Source of the DNA: Streptacidiphilus sp. P02-A3a
GTDB lineage: Bacteria > Actinomycetota > Actinomycetes > Streptomycetales > Streptomycetaceae
Assembly (NCBI RefSeq): GCF_014084105.1
Contig: NZ_CP048289.1
Coordinates: 4,411,922-4,475,921 of the forward strand
Direction of reading: 5' to 3'
Length of the DNA: 64,000 nucleotides
The notes beneath the pieces were generated by a model. The model was not told the origin of the DNA and made no database searches. It worked only from the letters and a program-made list of their open reading frames with translations. A program made the position numbers and the translations under genes. Every line of letters starts with the position of its first letter. The first letter of the stretch is position 1. Positions 24,818 through 34,204 of this stretch are shown here, one piece after another.

Positions 24818-27800
24818 GTGTGCTCCGAAAGCGCAGGGCCCGCAGTACCGGCCGCCACCGAGGCGGGTGTGTTCGCCGCCGACCCGGTGGTCGGGCGGGA
24901 CCTGGCCGCGCTGGACTGGTCGGAGACGCCACTGGGCCCCCCGGCCCTCTGGCCGCAGAGTCTTCGCACAGCGGTCGACATCCTGCTCTCGTCCCGGTTC
25001 CCCATGTGGATGGCCTGGGGGCCGGAGCTGACGTTCTTCTGCAACGACGCGTACCGACGCGACACGCTGGGCCGCAAGTACCCGTGGGCGCTGGGCCGAC
25101 CGGCGAGCGAGGTGTGGGCGGAGATCTGGGACGACATCTGGCCGCGCATCGACACCGTGACGACCACCGGTGAGGCGACCTGGGACGAGGCGCTGCTGCT
25201 GTTCCTGGAGCGGTCGGGCTATTCCGAGGAGACCTACCACACGTTCTCGTACAGCCCGCTCAGGGACGACGGCGGAGACGTCGTCGGCATGCTGTGCGTG
25301 GTGAGTGAGGACACCGAGCGGGTCATCGGCGAGCGGCGCATGGCGACGCTGCGGGACCTCGGCTCCGATCCCAGCGTGGTCCGTACCGAACAGGAGATGC
25401 TGGCCTTCACCGGCCGACAGCTCGGCCGGAACCAGCACGACCTCCCCTTCACCCTGACCTACCTGCTGGAAGACGGGGATCGCGCGCACCTGGCGGTGGC
25501 CACCGGTATCGGCGACGGGCATCCCGCCGCCGCGGCGATCGTGCCGCTCGACTCGCCGGACGCGGTCTGGCCGGCGGCGGCACTGGCCCTGGGGGAGCCG
25601 ATACTCGTCCAGCTCGACGCCAGGCACGGCGACGCGCTGCCCACGGGCGGTTGGCCGGAGCCGCCGACCCAGGCCCTGGTGGTACCGCTGGCGCAACAGG
25701 GCAGCGTGCCGTACGGGTTCCTGGTGGCCGCGCTGAACCGGTACCGGCCGCTGGACGACGGCTACCGCGGCTTCGTCGAGCTGGCCTCCGGCCACATCGC
25801 GGCGGGCATCGGGAGCGCGCGCAGCTACCGTGCCCAGCAGCGACGGGCCGAGGAGCTCATGGAGCTGGACCGGGCCAAGACCGCGTTCTTCTCCAACGTC
25901 AGCCACGAGTTCCGGACCCCCCTCACGCTGATCATGGGGCCGCTGGAGGAACTGCGCACACGGCTCCCCGAGGCCGACACGCGGGGGCACGAGGAGCTGG
26001 AGGTCATCCACCGCAACAGCCTGCGGCTGGGCAAGCTGGTCAACACGCTGCTGGACTTCTCCCGCATCGAGGCGGGCCGGATGCAGGCCACCTACGAGCC
26101 GGTCGACCTGGCCGCCGTGACGGCCGAGCTGGCCAGCGTGTTCCGCTCCGCCGTCGCCAGAGCCGGACTCCAGCTGGAGGTCGACTGCCCGCCGCTGCCC
26201 GCCCCGGTCCACGTGGACCAGGGCATGTGGGAGAAGGTCGTCCTCAACCTCCTCAGCAACGCCCTCAAGTTCACCTTCGAGGGCTCGATCCGCGTCGCGG
26301 TGCGCTGTGAGGACGACCAGGCGGTCGTCACCGTCACCGACACGGGCATCGGCGTGGCCGACGAGGAGATGCCGCGGCTGTTCGAACGGTTCCACCGGAT
26401 CGAGAACGCCCGGTCGCGTTCCAACGAGGGGAGCGGCATCGGGCTCGCGCTGGTCCGGCAACTGGTCCAGCTGCACGGCGGCACCATCACCGCCGACAGC
26501 GTCCTCGGCCGGGGTACCACCTTCCACATCCGACTGCCCTTCGGCACCGATCACCTGCCGGTGGACTCCATCGCCCCGGCAACCGACACCAGGCCCGTGT
26601 CGACCGCCGCCGCCCCCTACGTCCAGGAGGCACTGCGCTGGCTGCCCGAAGGCGGCGCCCCGACCGAGGCAGGTGAGGGTGAAGGGTCCGTCACGACGGC
26701 GGGAACCGAGGTCACCACGGCCGGGGGAACGGTCCCCGCCCGGGTACTGGTCGCCGATGACAACGCCGACATGCGCGAGTACCTGGTGCGGCTGCTGAGG
26801 AGCGCCGGCTACCAGGTCGACTCCGTGACCGACGGGCAGGCGGCCCTTGACGCGGTCCGCGCGAGCGCCCCGGACCTGCTGGTCAGCGACGTCATGATGC
26901 CCCGCCTCGACGGCCTGGAACTGGTCGCGGCGCTGCGCACCGACCAGCGCACCGCCGGGGTACCGGTGCTGCTGCTCTCCGCCCGGGCCGGGCAGGACGC
27001 CTCCATCGAGGGGCTTGACGCCGGAGCCGACGACTACCTGGTCAAGCCGTTCGCCGCCGCCGAACTGCTGGCGCGGATCCGGGCCAACATCGAGCTCGCG
27101 CGACTGCGCAACCACCACGCCCGGTGGCGTACCGCCCTCGTCGACTCGCTTCAGGAGGCGTTCTTCGTCTGCGACGAGCAGGGCTCGGTGATCGAGGTCA
27201 ACACCGCCTTCGGCGACATCCTCGGCTACGGTTCGGACGAGCTGCCCTACGCCTACCCGCACCCCTGGCTGCCCAGTGCCGACAGCGACGCCGAGGCGCA
27301 CCAGCAGGCGGACCGGGCCTTCCGGGACCTGCTCACCGCCCGCGGCGGCAGCTGCCTCCTCCCGGTGGTCCGGAGCGACGGCCAGCGGCTGTGGGTGAGC
27401 GCCACCCTCAACCAGGTCCAGGACCCGGACACCGGCCGGCGGCTGGTGGTCGGGACCTTCCGCGACGTGACCGCCGAGCGCTACGCCATCCAGCGGGAGA
27501 CGGCCCTGGCCGCCCTGGGCCTGCGGTTGGCGGAGGCGACCAGCCTGTCCGAGGCGCTCACGGCGGCTCTGACCGAACTGCGGACGATCTGGAGGGTGCG
27601 GACGGTCGTCGCGGCGCTGTTCGCCGACTCGGGCGCCGTGCGGCTGACAGCCACCGATCCCGGGCTCGGCTGGGACGACCTGCCCGCCGAACACCGCGCG
27701 ACGCTGACCGGCCTCCGGCAGCAGCCGCTGCTGACGCCTTCGGCGCACCAGGGCGACGGCGGTGCCATCGTGCTCGAACACCCCCACGGGCCGCTCGTCG

Positions 27801-28993
27801 TGTGGGTCGGGCCCGGTGAGCGCCGTCCCTTCGCCGACCAGGACCAGGTACTGCTCTCGCTGCTGGCCGGTCGGCTCGCGCAGGGACTGACCCGCGCCCA
27901 CCAGATCGAGCAGCAGCGGGAGACGGCGATCGCGCTCCAGCGGGCCATTCTGGGACCCTCCCGCCTGCCCGCCGGATTCGCGGTGCGCTACGAGCCGGCC
28001 GCCCGTCCGCTGGAGGTCGGCGGTGACTGGTACGACACCGTCGAGCTTCCGGACAGCCGCATCGGCATCGTCGTCGGCGACTGCGTCGGCCGCGGTCTGG
28101 AAGCGGCTGCCGTCATGGGCCAACTCCGCAGCGCCTGCCGTGCCCTGCTGTTGCAGGACATCGGCCCGGCGCAGACCCTGGTGGCCCTGGACCGCTTCGC
28201 CGCGGGCATCCCCGGGGCCGTCTGCACCACCGTGTTCTGCGGCGTGCTGGACCTCGCGACCGGGGACCTGACCTACTCCAGCGCCGGCCACCCGCCGGGG
28301 ATCCTCGCCTACCCGGACGGGACCACGTACCTGCTGGAGGACGGCCGCTCGACGCCCCTCGCCGTCCGGGACAGCGCCCGACGGCCCGAGGGCAGGCACA
28401 CGATGCCGCCGCGCGCCACCCTCATGCTCTACACCGACGGGCTGGTCGAGCGCCGCCGTCGTTCCCTGGACCACGGCATCGGCCGCGCCAGTTCCGCGGT
28501 GCAGGACGGCCGCGCGACGCCGGTGGACGCGCTCGCCAGCGGGGTCATGACCACCCTCGCTCCCGAGGGGGGATACGACGACGACGTCGCCCTGCTGCTC
28601 TACCGGCACCCGGCCCCGCTGGAGGTGTCGTTTCCGGCTGAGTCCTCACAACTGGCGCCAGTACGCCGAGAGTTGAGGGGATGGTTGGCCCAGTGCGGGC
28701 TGTCCGTGCCGACCATCCAGAACGTGCTCGTGGCCGCTGGTGAGGCGTGTGCGAACGCCATCGAGCACGGCCATCGCCATGCCGCGGGTGCCAGTATCCG
28801 CCTGCACGCCGCCGCCACCGTCGACGACCTCACGCTGACCATCGCCGACAGCGGTCAGTGGAAGGAGCCCAAGCCTGAGTTGAACGCCCATCGCGGACGG
28901 GGTATCACGCTGATGCGGGCCATGATGCAGCACGTGACCATCACTTCCGGCGAGGCCGGCACGACCGTCGACATGCATGTGAGGATCGCCTGA
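24818..28993 (+). CDS. Multidomain sensor kinase-response regulator-PP2C phosphatase-anti-sigma kinase
   Basis: A protein of about 1391 aa that packs a full signalling chain. In order it has: an N-terminal PAS-like sensor (30-190, WMAWGPELTFFCNDAYR), a GAF-like region, HisKA with SHEFRTPL (His363), HATPase (470-585), a receiver domain with Asp691 in SDVMMP and Lys in VKPF, PAS (770-890), GAF (900-1030), a SpoIIE/RsbU-type PP2C phosphatase (1045-1260; EVGGDWYD, GDCVGRG, YDDDVALL) and a C-terminal RsbW-like HATPase (1270-1390; AGEACANAIEHG). It has no membrane segment, so it acts in the cytoplasm. GTG 24818 has GAAGGG nine nt upstream; GTGs at 24764 and 24797 are alternatives. The stop overlaps the start of a STAS gene by one base, so it is translated together with a probable substrate. 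Confidence 0.9.
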   Translation: MCSESAGPAVPAATEAGVFAADPVVGRDLAALDWSETPLGPPALWPQSLRTAVDILLSSRFPMWMAWGPELTFFCNDAYRRDTLGRKYPWALGRPASEVWAEIWDDIWPRIDTVTTTGEATWDEALLLFLERSGYSEETYHTFSYSPLRDDGGDVVGMLCVVSEDTERVIGERRMATLRDLGSDPSVVRTEQEMLAFTGRQLGRNQHDLPFTLTYLLEDGDRAHLAVATGIGDGHPAAAAIVPLDSPDAVWPAAALALGEPILVQLDARHGDALPTGGWPEPPTQALVVPLAQQGSVPYGFLVAALNRYRPLDDGYRGFVELASGHIAAGIGSARSYRAQQRRAEELMELDRAKTAFFSNVSHEFRTPLTLIMGPLEELRTRLPEADTRGHEELEVIHRNSLRLGKLVNTLLDFSRIEAGRMQATYEPVDLAAVTAELASVFRSAVARAGLQLEVDCPPLPAPVHVDQGMWEKVVLNLLSNALKFTFEGSIRVAVRCEDDQAVVTVTDTGIGVADEEMPRLFERFHRIENARSRSNEGSGIGLALVRQLVQLHGGTITADSVLGRGTTFHIRLPFGTDHLPVDSIAPATDTRPVSTAAAPYVQEALRWLPEGGAPTEAGEGEGSVTTAGTEVTTAGGTVPARVLVADDNADMREYLVRLLRSAGYQVDSVTDGQAALDAVRASAPDLLVSDVMMPRLDGLELVAALRTDQRTAGVPVLLLSARAGQDASIEGLDAGADDYLVKPFAAAELLARIRANIELARLRNHHARWRTALVDSLQEAFFVCDEQGSVIEVNTAFGDILGYGSDELPYAYPHPWLPSADSDAEAHQQADRAFRDLLTARGGSCLLPVVRSDGQRLWVSATLNQVQDPDTGRRLVVGTFRDVTAERYAIQRETALAALGLRLAEATSLSEALTAALTELRTIWRVRTVVAALFADSGAVRLTATDPGLGWDDLPAEHRATLTGLRQQPLLTPSAHQGDGGAIVLEHPHGPLVVWVGPGERRPFADQDQVLLSLLAGRLAQGLTRAHQIEQQRETAIALQRAILGPSRLPAGFAVRYEPAARPLEVGGDWYDTVELPDSRIGIVVGDCVGRGLEAAAVMGQLRSACRALLLQDIGPAQTLVALDRFAAGIPGAVCTTVFCGVLDLATGDLTYSSAGHPPGILAYPDGTTYLLEDGRSTPLAVRDSARRPEGRHTMPPRATLMLYTDGLVERRRRSLDHGIGRASSAVQDGRATPVDALASGVMTTLAPEGGYDDDVALLLYRHPAPLEVSFPAESSQLAPVRRELRGWLAQCGLSVPTIQNVLVAAGEACANAIEHGHRHAAGASIRLHAAATVDDLTLTIADSGQWKEPKPELNAHRGRGITLMRAMMQHVTITSGEAGTTVDMHVRIA

Positions 28994-29316
28994 TGACCAC
29001 GCCACTGACCCTCACCACTGTCCGCCGCGCCGATGGTTCGCCGGTGCTGGAGGCCGTGGGTGAGATCGACATGAGCAACGTCGACGCCTTCGCCGCCGCC
29101 ATCGACGAGGGAACAGCCCCCGGGACCGCCCTGACCGTCGACCTGACCGCGGTCGAGTACCTGGACAGCGCCGGACTGACCGTGCTGTTCAACCGGGCGG
29201 AACGGATCGAGCTCATCAGCGGTCCGCTCCTCGGACCGCTCCTGGTCATCTCGGGGCTCGCCGACCTGACCAGTGTCCACGGCCTCGGCCCGGAAGCCGA
29301 GGACCGGCGCGGCTAG
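28993..29316 (+). CDS. STAS-domain anti-sigma factor antagonist
   Basis: A 107-aa STAS domain whose ATG overlaps the preceding kinase/phosphatase stop (TGATG). The regulatory serine lies in YLDSAGLTVLF. The expected role is as the phosphorylated/dephosphorylated switch partner of the upstream protein's RsbW-like and PP2C domains. The middle part after the serine is shorter than usual and runs LISGPLLGPLLVISGLADL, so the last helix is trimmed compared with typical RsbV. It converges with the second PP2C phosphatase gene, overlapping it by four bases at the stop codons. Confidence 0.87.
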   Translation: MTTPLTLTTVRRADGSPVLEAVGEIDMSNVDAFAAAIDEGTAPGTALTVDLTAVEYLDSAGLTVLFNRAERIELISGPLLGPLLVISGLADLTSVHGLGPEAEDRRG

Positions 29317-31547
29317 CCGGGGAGCGGCCGCCCGCGGGCCGGGTCGGTCGCGGTCAGCACCAGGACGGCCTGGTCGTCGTCGACGTCGGTGCCGCCGGTG
29401 AAGGAGCGGACGGCGTCGTTGAGGATGCTGATGACCTGGTGCGCGCTGTCGGTCCGGGCGCCGGACAGGGCCTGGGCGAGGCGCTCCTCGCCGAACTGCT
29501 CACCGGCGGGGTCGCGGGCCTCGGTGATGCCGTCGGTGTAGAGCAGCAGGCTCTCGGCGGGTCCGAGGTGGAGGCGGTGGGTGGGCAGGTGCGGGTCGGC
29601 GGTGACGCCGAGCAGCAGGCCCTGGCTGTTGACGAAGCGGGCGGTGTGCTCGGCGTCGATGTGCAGCGGGAAGGTGTGGCCGGCGCGGACCAGGGTGATG
29701 TCGAGGCCGTCCGGGGTGGGCGTGAGGTGGCCGTAGAGGAGGGTGACGAACCCGGTCCCGTGGCTGCGGGGACGGTCGAGCAGCGCCTTGTTGACGGCGC
29801 GGACGACGGCGTCGGGGCCGTCGAGCAGCGGGGCGACGGCGCGGGCGGTGTGGCGGACCAGCGCGGTGGTGGTCGCGGCGATCGCGCCGCGACCGCAGAC
29901 GTCGCCGAGCATGAAGGCCCAGCTGTCGTCGCCCAGCGGGAACACGTCGTAGAAGTCGCCGCCGACGTCGAGCCCCTCACCGGCGGGGTGGTAGTGGGTG
30001 GCGAGTTCGGCGCCCGGCAGCTCGGGTACCTGCGGCAGCAGCAGCCCGGCCTGCAGGTCGCGGGCCAGCGCGGCGCGCTCGGTGTACTGGCGGGCGTTGA
30101 GCGCCGCCGCGGCGGCACGGCGGGCGAGCTCCTCGGCCAGGGCGACGGTGTGGCCGCCGAAGGTCCCCTCGCCGGTCGTGAGCAGGGTCAACGCGCCGAA
30201 GGGGGTGCCCCGGTCCAGCAGCGGCACGCACAGGTAGCCGGTGACCCGCAGCTCCCGCCAGGGCCCGGGCCCGCTGGGAGTGCCGCGGACGATCTCGCTG
30301 GTGCCGCTGGCCAGGACCCGGGCGACGGCGTCGTCCTCGGCGTCGTGGGCGGGCACGTGCGAGGAGAGGAGCCGGTCCTCCTCCGGGGTGGGCGCGGCGG
30401 TGGCGATGCGGTGCACACGACCGGCGTCGATGATGTCGACCGCGCTCAGCGGAGCCAGGGCGGGTGCGCAGAAGGTGGCCAGCCGCTGCAGGGTCTGGGT
30501 GTAGTCGAGGTCGGTGGCGAGCGTCGTGCTGGCCTCCAGCAGGAAGGACAGGTCGCGGCGGGCGGCCCGCTCCCTGGTCTCCGCGGCCAGACGGGCCTCC
30601 TCGGCCTGGAACCGCTCGATGGCGAGGGCCGCCGTATCGGCGAACACCCGGGCCAGGGCGAGGTCGGACTCCTGCGGGGCCCGGGGAGTGCGGTGGTACA
30701 TCGCGAAGGTGCCCAGCAGTGATCCGTCCCTGGCCAGGATGGGAGTGGACCAGCAGGCCGCGACGCCCGCGCGGACCGCCAGGTCGCGGAAGTCGTCCCA
30801 GAAGGGGTCGGTGGCGATGTCCGTGACGATGACCGGTCGGCGGCGGTGGGCGGCGGTGCCGCAGGAACCGACGCCCTCGCCGGTGGTGATCCCGTCGATG
30901 GCCCGGTTGTAGAAGTCGGGCAGACTGGGGGCCGCGCCATGGCGCAGCCGCCGCCCGTCCGGGTCGGCGAGCAGGACCGAGACCAGGACCTCCTCGGGCG
31001 CGAGGTCCTCGATGGTGCGGGCCATGCCGTGGAGCACCTGGTCCAGTGGGGCCTGACGGGCGATCTGCTCCAGCAGCGCCCGGTGCTCGGCGGTGAGCCG
31101 CTGCGCGTGCTTGACCTGCGTGGTCTCCATCCCGATGAGGTGCACGCCGACGACGTTGCCGCCGGTGTCCAGGCGCGGCTCGAAGGTGAAGTCGAAGAAC
31201 GCCTCCCGCGCGCCGGAGCCGCGGCCCAGCAGGACGCGTGCGTCCCGCTCGGTGTGGCGCTCACCGGTGCGGTAGACGCGGTGGAGCAGGGTGAGGAACC
31301 GCTGCTCGGCGAGTTCGGGCAGCAGCTGGCCGATCGGTACCCCGGTCCGGGCCCGGTCCGCGGCGCCCATCGAGGCGAAGAAGGCCGCGTTCGCTGCCTC
31401 CACCAGGTGCGCGGGCCCCGCCAAGGCCGCGAAAACGGCGCTGGACTGGCCGAACAGGGCCCTGAGGTCCGGCTCACCCTTGCTGGCGCTGTCCGGGACG
31501 GCAGCTGGACCGGAGTCCGGTCGCTGCTGCTCGGGGGCGCTGGTCAT
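29313..31547 (-). CDS. PAS-GAF-GAF-PP2C (SpoIIE-type) phosphatase
   Basis: A 744-aa cytoplasmic protein. A PAS-like domain (25-150) is followed by two GAF sensor domains (about 155-310, with GVGSCGTAAHRRRPVIVTDIATDP, and 325-480). A SpoIIE/RsbU-class PP2C phosphatase follows at about 500-735 (DVGGDFYDVF, GDVCGRGAIAA, VRAGHTFPL, YTDGITEAR, DDDQAVLVL). Such enzymes dephosphorylate STAS antagonists to switch on stress sigma factors. The start is seven nt after the stop of a STAS gene in the same direction, with AGAGG upstream, so the pair is an operon of phosphatase and probable substrate. It lacks the RsbW-like domain found in the larger neighbour, so it can only push the switch one way. Confidence 0.9.
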   Translation of the reverse strand: MTSAPEQQRPDSGPAAVPDSASKGEPDLRALFGQSSAVFAALAGPAHLVEAANAAFFASMGAADRARTGVPIGQLLPELAEQRFLTLLHRVYRTGERHTERDARVLLGRGSGAREAFFDFTFEPRLDTGGNVVGVHLIGMETTQVKHAQRLTAEHRALLEQIARQAPLDQVLHGMARTIEDLAPEEVLVSVLLADPDGRRLRHGAAPSLPDFYNRAIDGITTGEGVGSCGTAAHRRRPVIVTDIATDPFWDDFRDLAVRAGVAACWSTPILARDGSLLGTFAMYHRTPRAPQESDLALARVFADTAALAIERFQAEEARLAAETRERAARRDLSFLLEASTTLATDLDYTQTLQRLATFCAPALAPLSAVDIIDAGRVHRIATAAPTPEEDRLLSSHVPAHDAEDDAVARVLASGTSEIVRGTPSGPGPWRELRVTGYLCVPLLDRGTPFGALTLLTTGEGTFGGHTVALAEELARRAAAAALNARQYTERAALARDLQAGLLLPQVPELPGAELATHYHPAGEGLDVGGDFYDVFPLGDDSWAFMLGDVCGRGAIAATTTALVRHTARAVAPLLDGPDAVVRAVNKALLDRPRSHGTGFVTLLYGHLTPTPDGLDITLVRAGHTFPLHIDAEHTARFVNSQGLLLGVTADPHLPTHRLHLGPAESLLLYTDGITEARDPAGEQFGEERLAQALSGARTDSAHQVISILNDAVRSFTGGTDVDDDQAVLVLTATDPARGRPLPG

Positions 31548-31553
31548 GGACTG

Positions 31554-31958
31554 CTACCTCTCGCTCGCCGTAGGCGCCGCGGACGCGGAGTCCTGAGCGT
31601 GGAGGTCTCCCGCGCCGTCTTCGGGGGGGAGCGCCTCGGTCACCGACGCGTGCACGGCGATGACCTGGTCCAGGCCGGTCAGCGCGAAGATCCGCGCCAC
31701 CGACGTGGGTACCGCGGCCAGACGCAGCGCGCCGCCGTGCGCGGCCACCCGCTGGTGGATCCTGATCAGACCGGTGATACCGGTCGAGTCGCAGTACTCA
31801 AGGGCAGCGCAGTCGATCACCACGAGCGGCGCCGACTGCGGCTCGGCGACCAGCGCGTCAGCCGCCTCGTGCAGCTGGACAGCGCTGTGGAAGTCCAGCT
31901 CGCCCCGCAGAACGAGCACCCACGCGTGCCTGGACGGCCTGGAATCCACCGAGAACAC
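31554..31958 (-). CDS. STAS-domain anti-sigma factor antagonist
   Basis: A 134-aa protein with a STAS domain and a short Ala/Ser-rich tail. The phosphorylation serine is in YCDSTGITGLI. GTG 31958 is preceded by GGGGAGG nine nt upstream. It is the first gene of a two-gene operon with the PAS-GAF-PP2C phosphatase, which would dephosphorylate it. It is the third STAS protein within 8 kb; its closest look-alike here is the one at 24318-24671, sharing the YCDSTGIT core and the following HQR. Confidence 0.88.
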   Translation of the reverse strand: MFSVDSRPSRHAWVLVLRGELDFHSAVQLHEAADALVAEPQSAPLVVIDCAALEYCDSTGITGLIRIHQRVAAHGGALRLAAVPTSVARIFALTGLDQVIAVHASVTEALPPEDGAGDLHAQDSASAAPTASER

Positions 31959-32066
31959 CCGTCACCGCCTCCCCTGGACCAACTGGCAACAGTCTCGATG
32001 ATAGGCGACTGTCCGCAACGGGCAGGCTGAACCCTGTTCGCAGGCCTCGCGCTCGCCGGGGCCGGT

Positions 32067-32831
32067 TCAGGGGGTTGGCAGTCCACCCGGGCGAGCGGGG
32101 CGGCCGAAGCGCACCGGTACGCCGGGGGAGTAGAGCACGCTCGCGGGCGGCCCGACCGGCGCCGGCAGCCCGGCGGCTGCCACCAGCTCGTCGTCGCAGG
32201 CCAGGAGCTCGGCCCGGTGCAGGGGCCAGTGCGGGTGGGTGTTGGGCAGGTACATCGATCGGCCGAAGAAGGCGTTGTGCATGCCCCAGCGGGCGGTCAG
32301 GAAGTGTTCGAGCGCGGTGGGCTCCTCGATCCGCTCGCCGATTCGCACCGAGATCCGACAGCGCGCCCCGCGCGGGCCCGGCCAGCGTCGGCTGCTTGAG
32401 TAGCTGATGGTGTCCGCGTCGTGGTCGATGGCCATCCTGGCCCACATGTAGGGGAGCCGGAAGGCGCCGCGACCGAAGGCGACCGGCAGCAGCCGTGATG
32501 CCTCCAGGGAACGGAACACCACGCCGCGCCGACCGTACTGGTCCACCGAGTAGAGCCGCACGTTGGTCTCCGGGAACGTGCCGAGGTACGGGATGCCCGG
32601 CACCCTGAACCAGCCCACCCGGTACATCCGGAAGGCCACCAGGCCGATGTAGGTGAGCCCCTCGTGCGTGTCCGGCCTGGTTCCGGGCGGCAGCAGCGGT
32701 GCCACGTCCGCGGGGTCGGCGGCCCAGTGCAGGAACGAGAGGTGCAGCCAGGACTGGGTGAGCAGCGTGTCCGGAACCTGGCGCACCGGGTCGGGCATGA
32801 TCGGCTCAGCAGGGACAGGGGTGAGCGACAC
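32067..32831 (-). CDS. DUF2071/YqjF-like protein
   Basis: A protein of about 254 aa resembling the DUF2071 (YqjF) family, whose biochemical role is not established. Family-like phrases are LLTQSWLHLSFLHWAADPADVAPLLPPG near the N-terminus, YIGLVAFRMYRVGWFRVPGIPYLGTFPETNVRLY in the middle, and FLTARWGMHNAF near the C-terminus. No signal peptide or membrane segment is seen. The start is uncertain: GTG 32831 and ATG 32798 both keep the family domain intact, and neither has a strong ribosome site. It is divergent from the GH18 gene, and the shared upstream region holds the tandem TGGTCA operator, so the same regulator could affect both. Confidence 0.75.
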   Translation of the reverse strand: MSLTPVPAEPIMPDPVRQVPDTLLTQSWLHLSFLHWAADPADVAPLLPPGTRPDTHEGLTYIGLVAFRMYRVGWFRVPGIPYLGTFPETNVRLYSVDQYGRRGVVFRSLEASRLLPVAFGRGAFRLPYMWARMAIDHDADTISYSSSRRWPGPRGARCRISVRIGERIEEPTALEHFLTARWGMHNAFFGRSMYLPNTHPHWPLHRAELLACDDELVAAAGLPAPVGPPASVLYSPGVPVRFGRPARPGGLPTP

Positions 32832-32898
32832 CTCACCAGCGTCGCACATCCTTCCGGCTGTCGACCAGGGTCCGGCGCTCGGTGGCATCAGAAAATAT

Positions 32899-32915
32899 TG
32901 ACCACTTGTTGACCA
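32899..32915 (-). promoter_or_regulatory. Tandem TGGTCA operator upstream of the GH18 gene
   Basis: Read on the minus strand this is TGGTCA-N5-TGGTCA, two direct half-sites 11 bp apart (plus strand TTGACCACTTG twice in a row). The flanks also match the site at 37205-37226: 19 of 22 positions are the same including the trailing TATT. A single inverted TGGTCA lies at 32939-32944. It sits 90 nt before the GH18 start codon and is a likely GntR/HutC binding site. Confidence 0.6.
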
Positions 32916-33004
32916 CTTGCCCAATCTGGGCCATCATCTGGTCAACATCAAGCGCACAACCGGCACCGGGAACGAACCACTGCACCTCCACGAAGGGATG
33001 GATC

Positions 33005-34093
33005 ATGTTTCGTCGCACCCTGTACACCGCCGTCGCCACCGCCTGCGCCGTCGCCCTCAGCACTGCCGCGAGCGCCGCGCCGGCCGCTGCCGCGCACCGG
33101 TCAGGCCGCCCCGGGGCGGTCACCGCCGGCGTCGAACTGGAGACCTGGATGTACCCCGGCTCCTCCGGCGACTCGCAGTGCAGCGCCCCGGCGGAGTACG
33201 CCGACAACCGGGTCATCAACGGCGCGCTCAAGCCCGAGTACTGGACTGTCACCGGCAAGGGCAAGGTCTCGCTGGAGACCACTGCCCAGGGCCTGTGCAA
33301 CGCCTACAGCCAGGCCAATGTGGCGGACCTCAAGGCACACTCCGCGGCTCAGTACCCGACCGTCTCCGGCATGACCACCGCTGACGTCCACGCCCTGGTG
33401 AGCAGCAGTGCCAACCGCGGTGCGGCGGTCTCCCAACTCACCTCGCTGGTGGTCGGCAACCAGCTCAGCGGCGTGGACGTCGACCTGGAGGACTACTGGT
33501 CCTGGAGCACCGCCGACTTCCACAACTACCTGACCTTCCTCGGCCAACTCGCCACCGCACTGCACGCCCAGGGCAAGCGGCTGCTGGTGGACGCTCCCGC
33601 CATGACCTCCGACGCCGCGTTCTACAACTACGCGGCCGTCAGCGCCGAGGGCGTGGACGAGCTGGAGATCATGGCCTACGACGAGGAGTACGACACCGCC
33701 CCCGGCGACACCTGCCTGCCGATCACCCCACTGGCCTGGCTGAGGCAGGTCACCCAGTACGCCCAGAGCCAGGTGCCGGACCCGTCCAAGCTGACCATCG
33801 GCCTGCCCTCGTACGGCATCAGCTCGCCCGACCCCTGTGACCTGAACAACATCACCGGCAACATCCAGTACAGCCAGATGGAGCAGAGCCCCGGCTTCTC
33901 CACCGACCCGGCGGTGATCGCCGCCCGGCGCGACCCCTCCTCCGGGGAGATCCGCTGGATCGACAACGGAACCCTGTACGACTACGTCGACAGCACCGCC
34001 CTGGACGACAAGCTCGCCGTGCTGACCTCGCTCGGCGTCACCCAGGTCTCCGTCTGGTCCCTGGGCGGCGGCAATCCCTGGTTCAGCGGCTGA
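33005..34093 (+). CDS. Secreted GH18 chitinase-type glycoside hydrolase
   Basis: A 362-aa exported protein. The N-terminus has a short basic start, a hydrophobic Ala-rich core and a cleavage zone near residue 28 (SAAPAAAAH). The glycoside hydrolase family 18 catalytic motif is SGVDVDLED, with the acid/base glutamate at residue 162. The flanking strands LEIMAYDEEYD and VSVWSLGGGNPWF match the barrel ends of the family. GH18 enzymes cleave beta-1,4-GlcNAc linkages in chitin; some members instead act on glycoprotein glycans (endo-beta-GlcNAcase) or only bind sugar. No carbohydrate-binding module is present. ATG 33005 is the only start that gives a clean signal peptide, with GAAGGG upstream. Tandem TGGTCA sites upstream and a strong stem-loop after the stop frame it as a single-gene transcript under repressor control. 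Confidence 0.88.
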   Translation: MFRRTLYTAVATACAVALSTAASAAPAAAAHRSGRPGAVTAGVELETWMYPGSSGDSQCSAPAEYADNRVINGALKPEYWTVTGKGKVSLETTAQGLCNAYSQANVADLKAHSAAQYPTVSGMTTADVHALVSSSANRGAAVSQLTSLVVGNQLSGVDVDLEDYWSWSTADFHNYLTFLGQLATALHAQGKRLLVDAPAMTSDAAFYNYAAVSAEGVDELEIMAYDEEYDTAPGDTCLPITPLAWLRQVTQYAQSQVPDPSKLTIGLPSYGISSPDPCDLNNITGNIQYSQMEQSPGFSTDPAVIAARRDPSSGEIRWIDNGTLYDYVDSTALDDKLAVLTSLGVTQVSVWSLGGGNPWFSG

Positions 34094-34099
34094 CCGCGC

Positions 34100-34128
34100 G
34101 GCGGTGGCGGCCCGTCGCCGCCACCGCC
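34100..34128 (+). terminator. Terminator hairpin of the GH18 gene
   Basis: Perfect 11-bp stem GGCGGTGGCGG / CCGCCACCGCC with a 7-nt loop, starting six nt after the GH18 stop. No T-run, as is common in this group. Confidence 0.65.
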
Positions 34129-34204
34129 GCCCCGGTCGCTCCCGGGCCGGGGTACCAGCCGGCCGGGCAGGCCGGGCATCCACCACGTAGCGAAAGACGG
34201 CACC

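Noticed and set aside
24710-28609. 1299-codon minus-strand frame opposite the multidomain kinase
   Set aside because: It is low-complexity Gly/Arg/Val-rich and antisense to well-recognised signalling domains.
32899-32915. DasR-type dre site upstream of GH18
   Set aside because: The repeats are direct TGGTCA units without the TCTAGA palindrome core; a different GntR-family site fits better.
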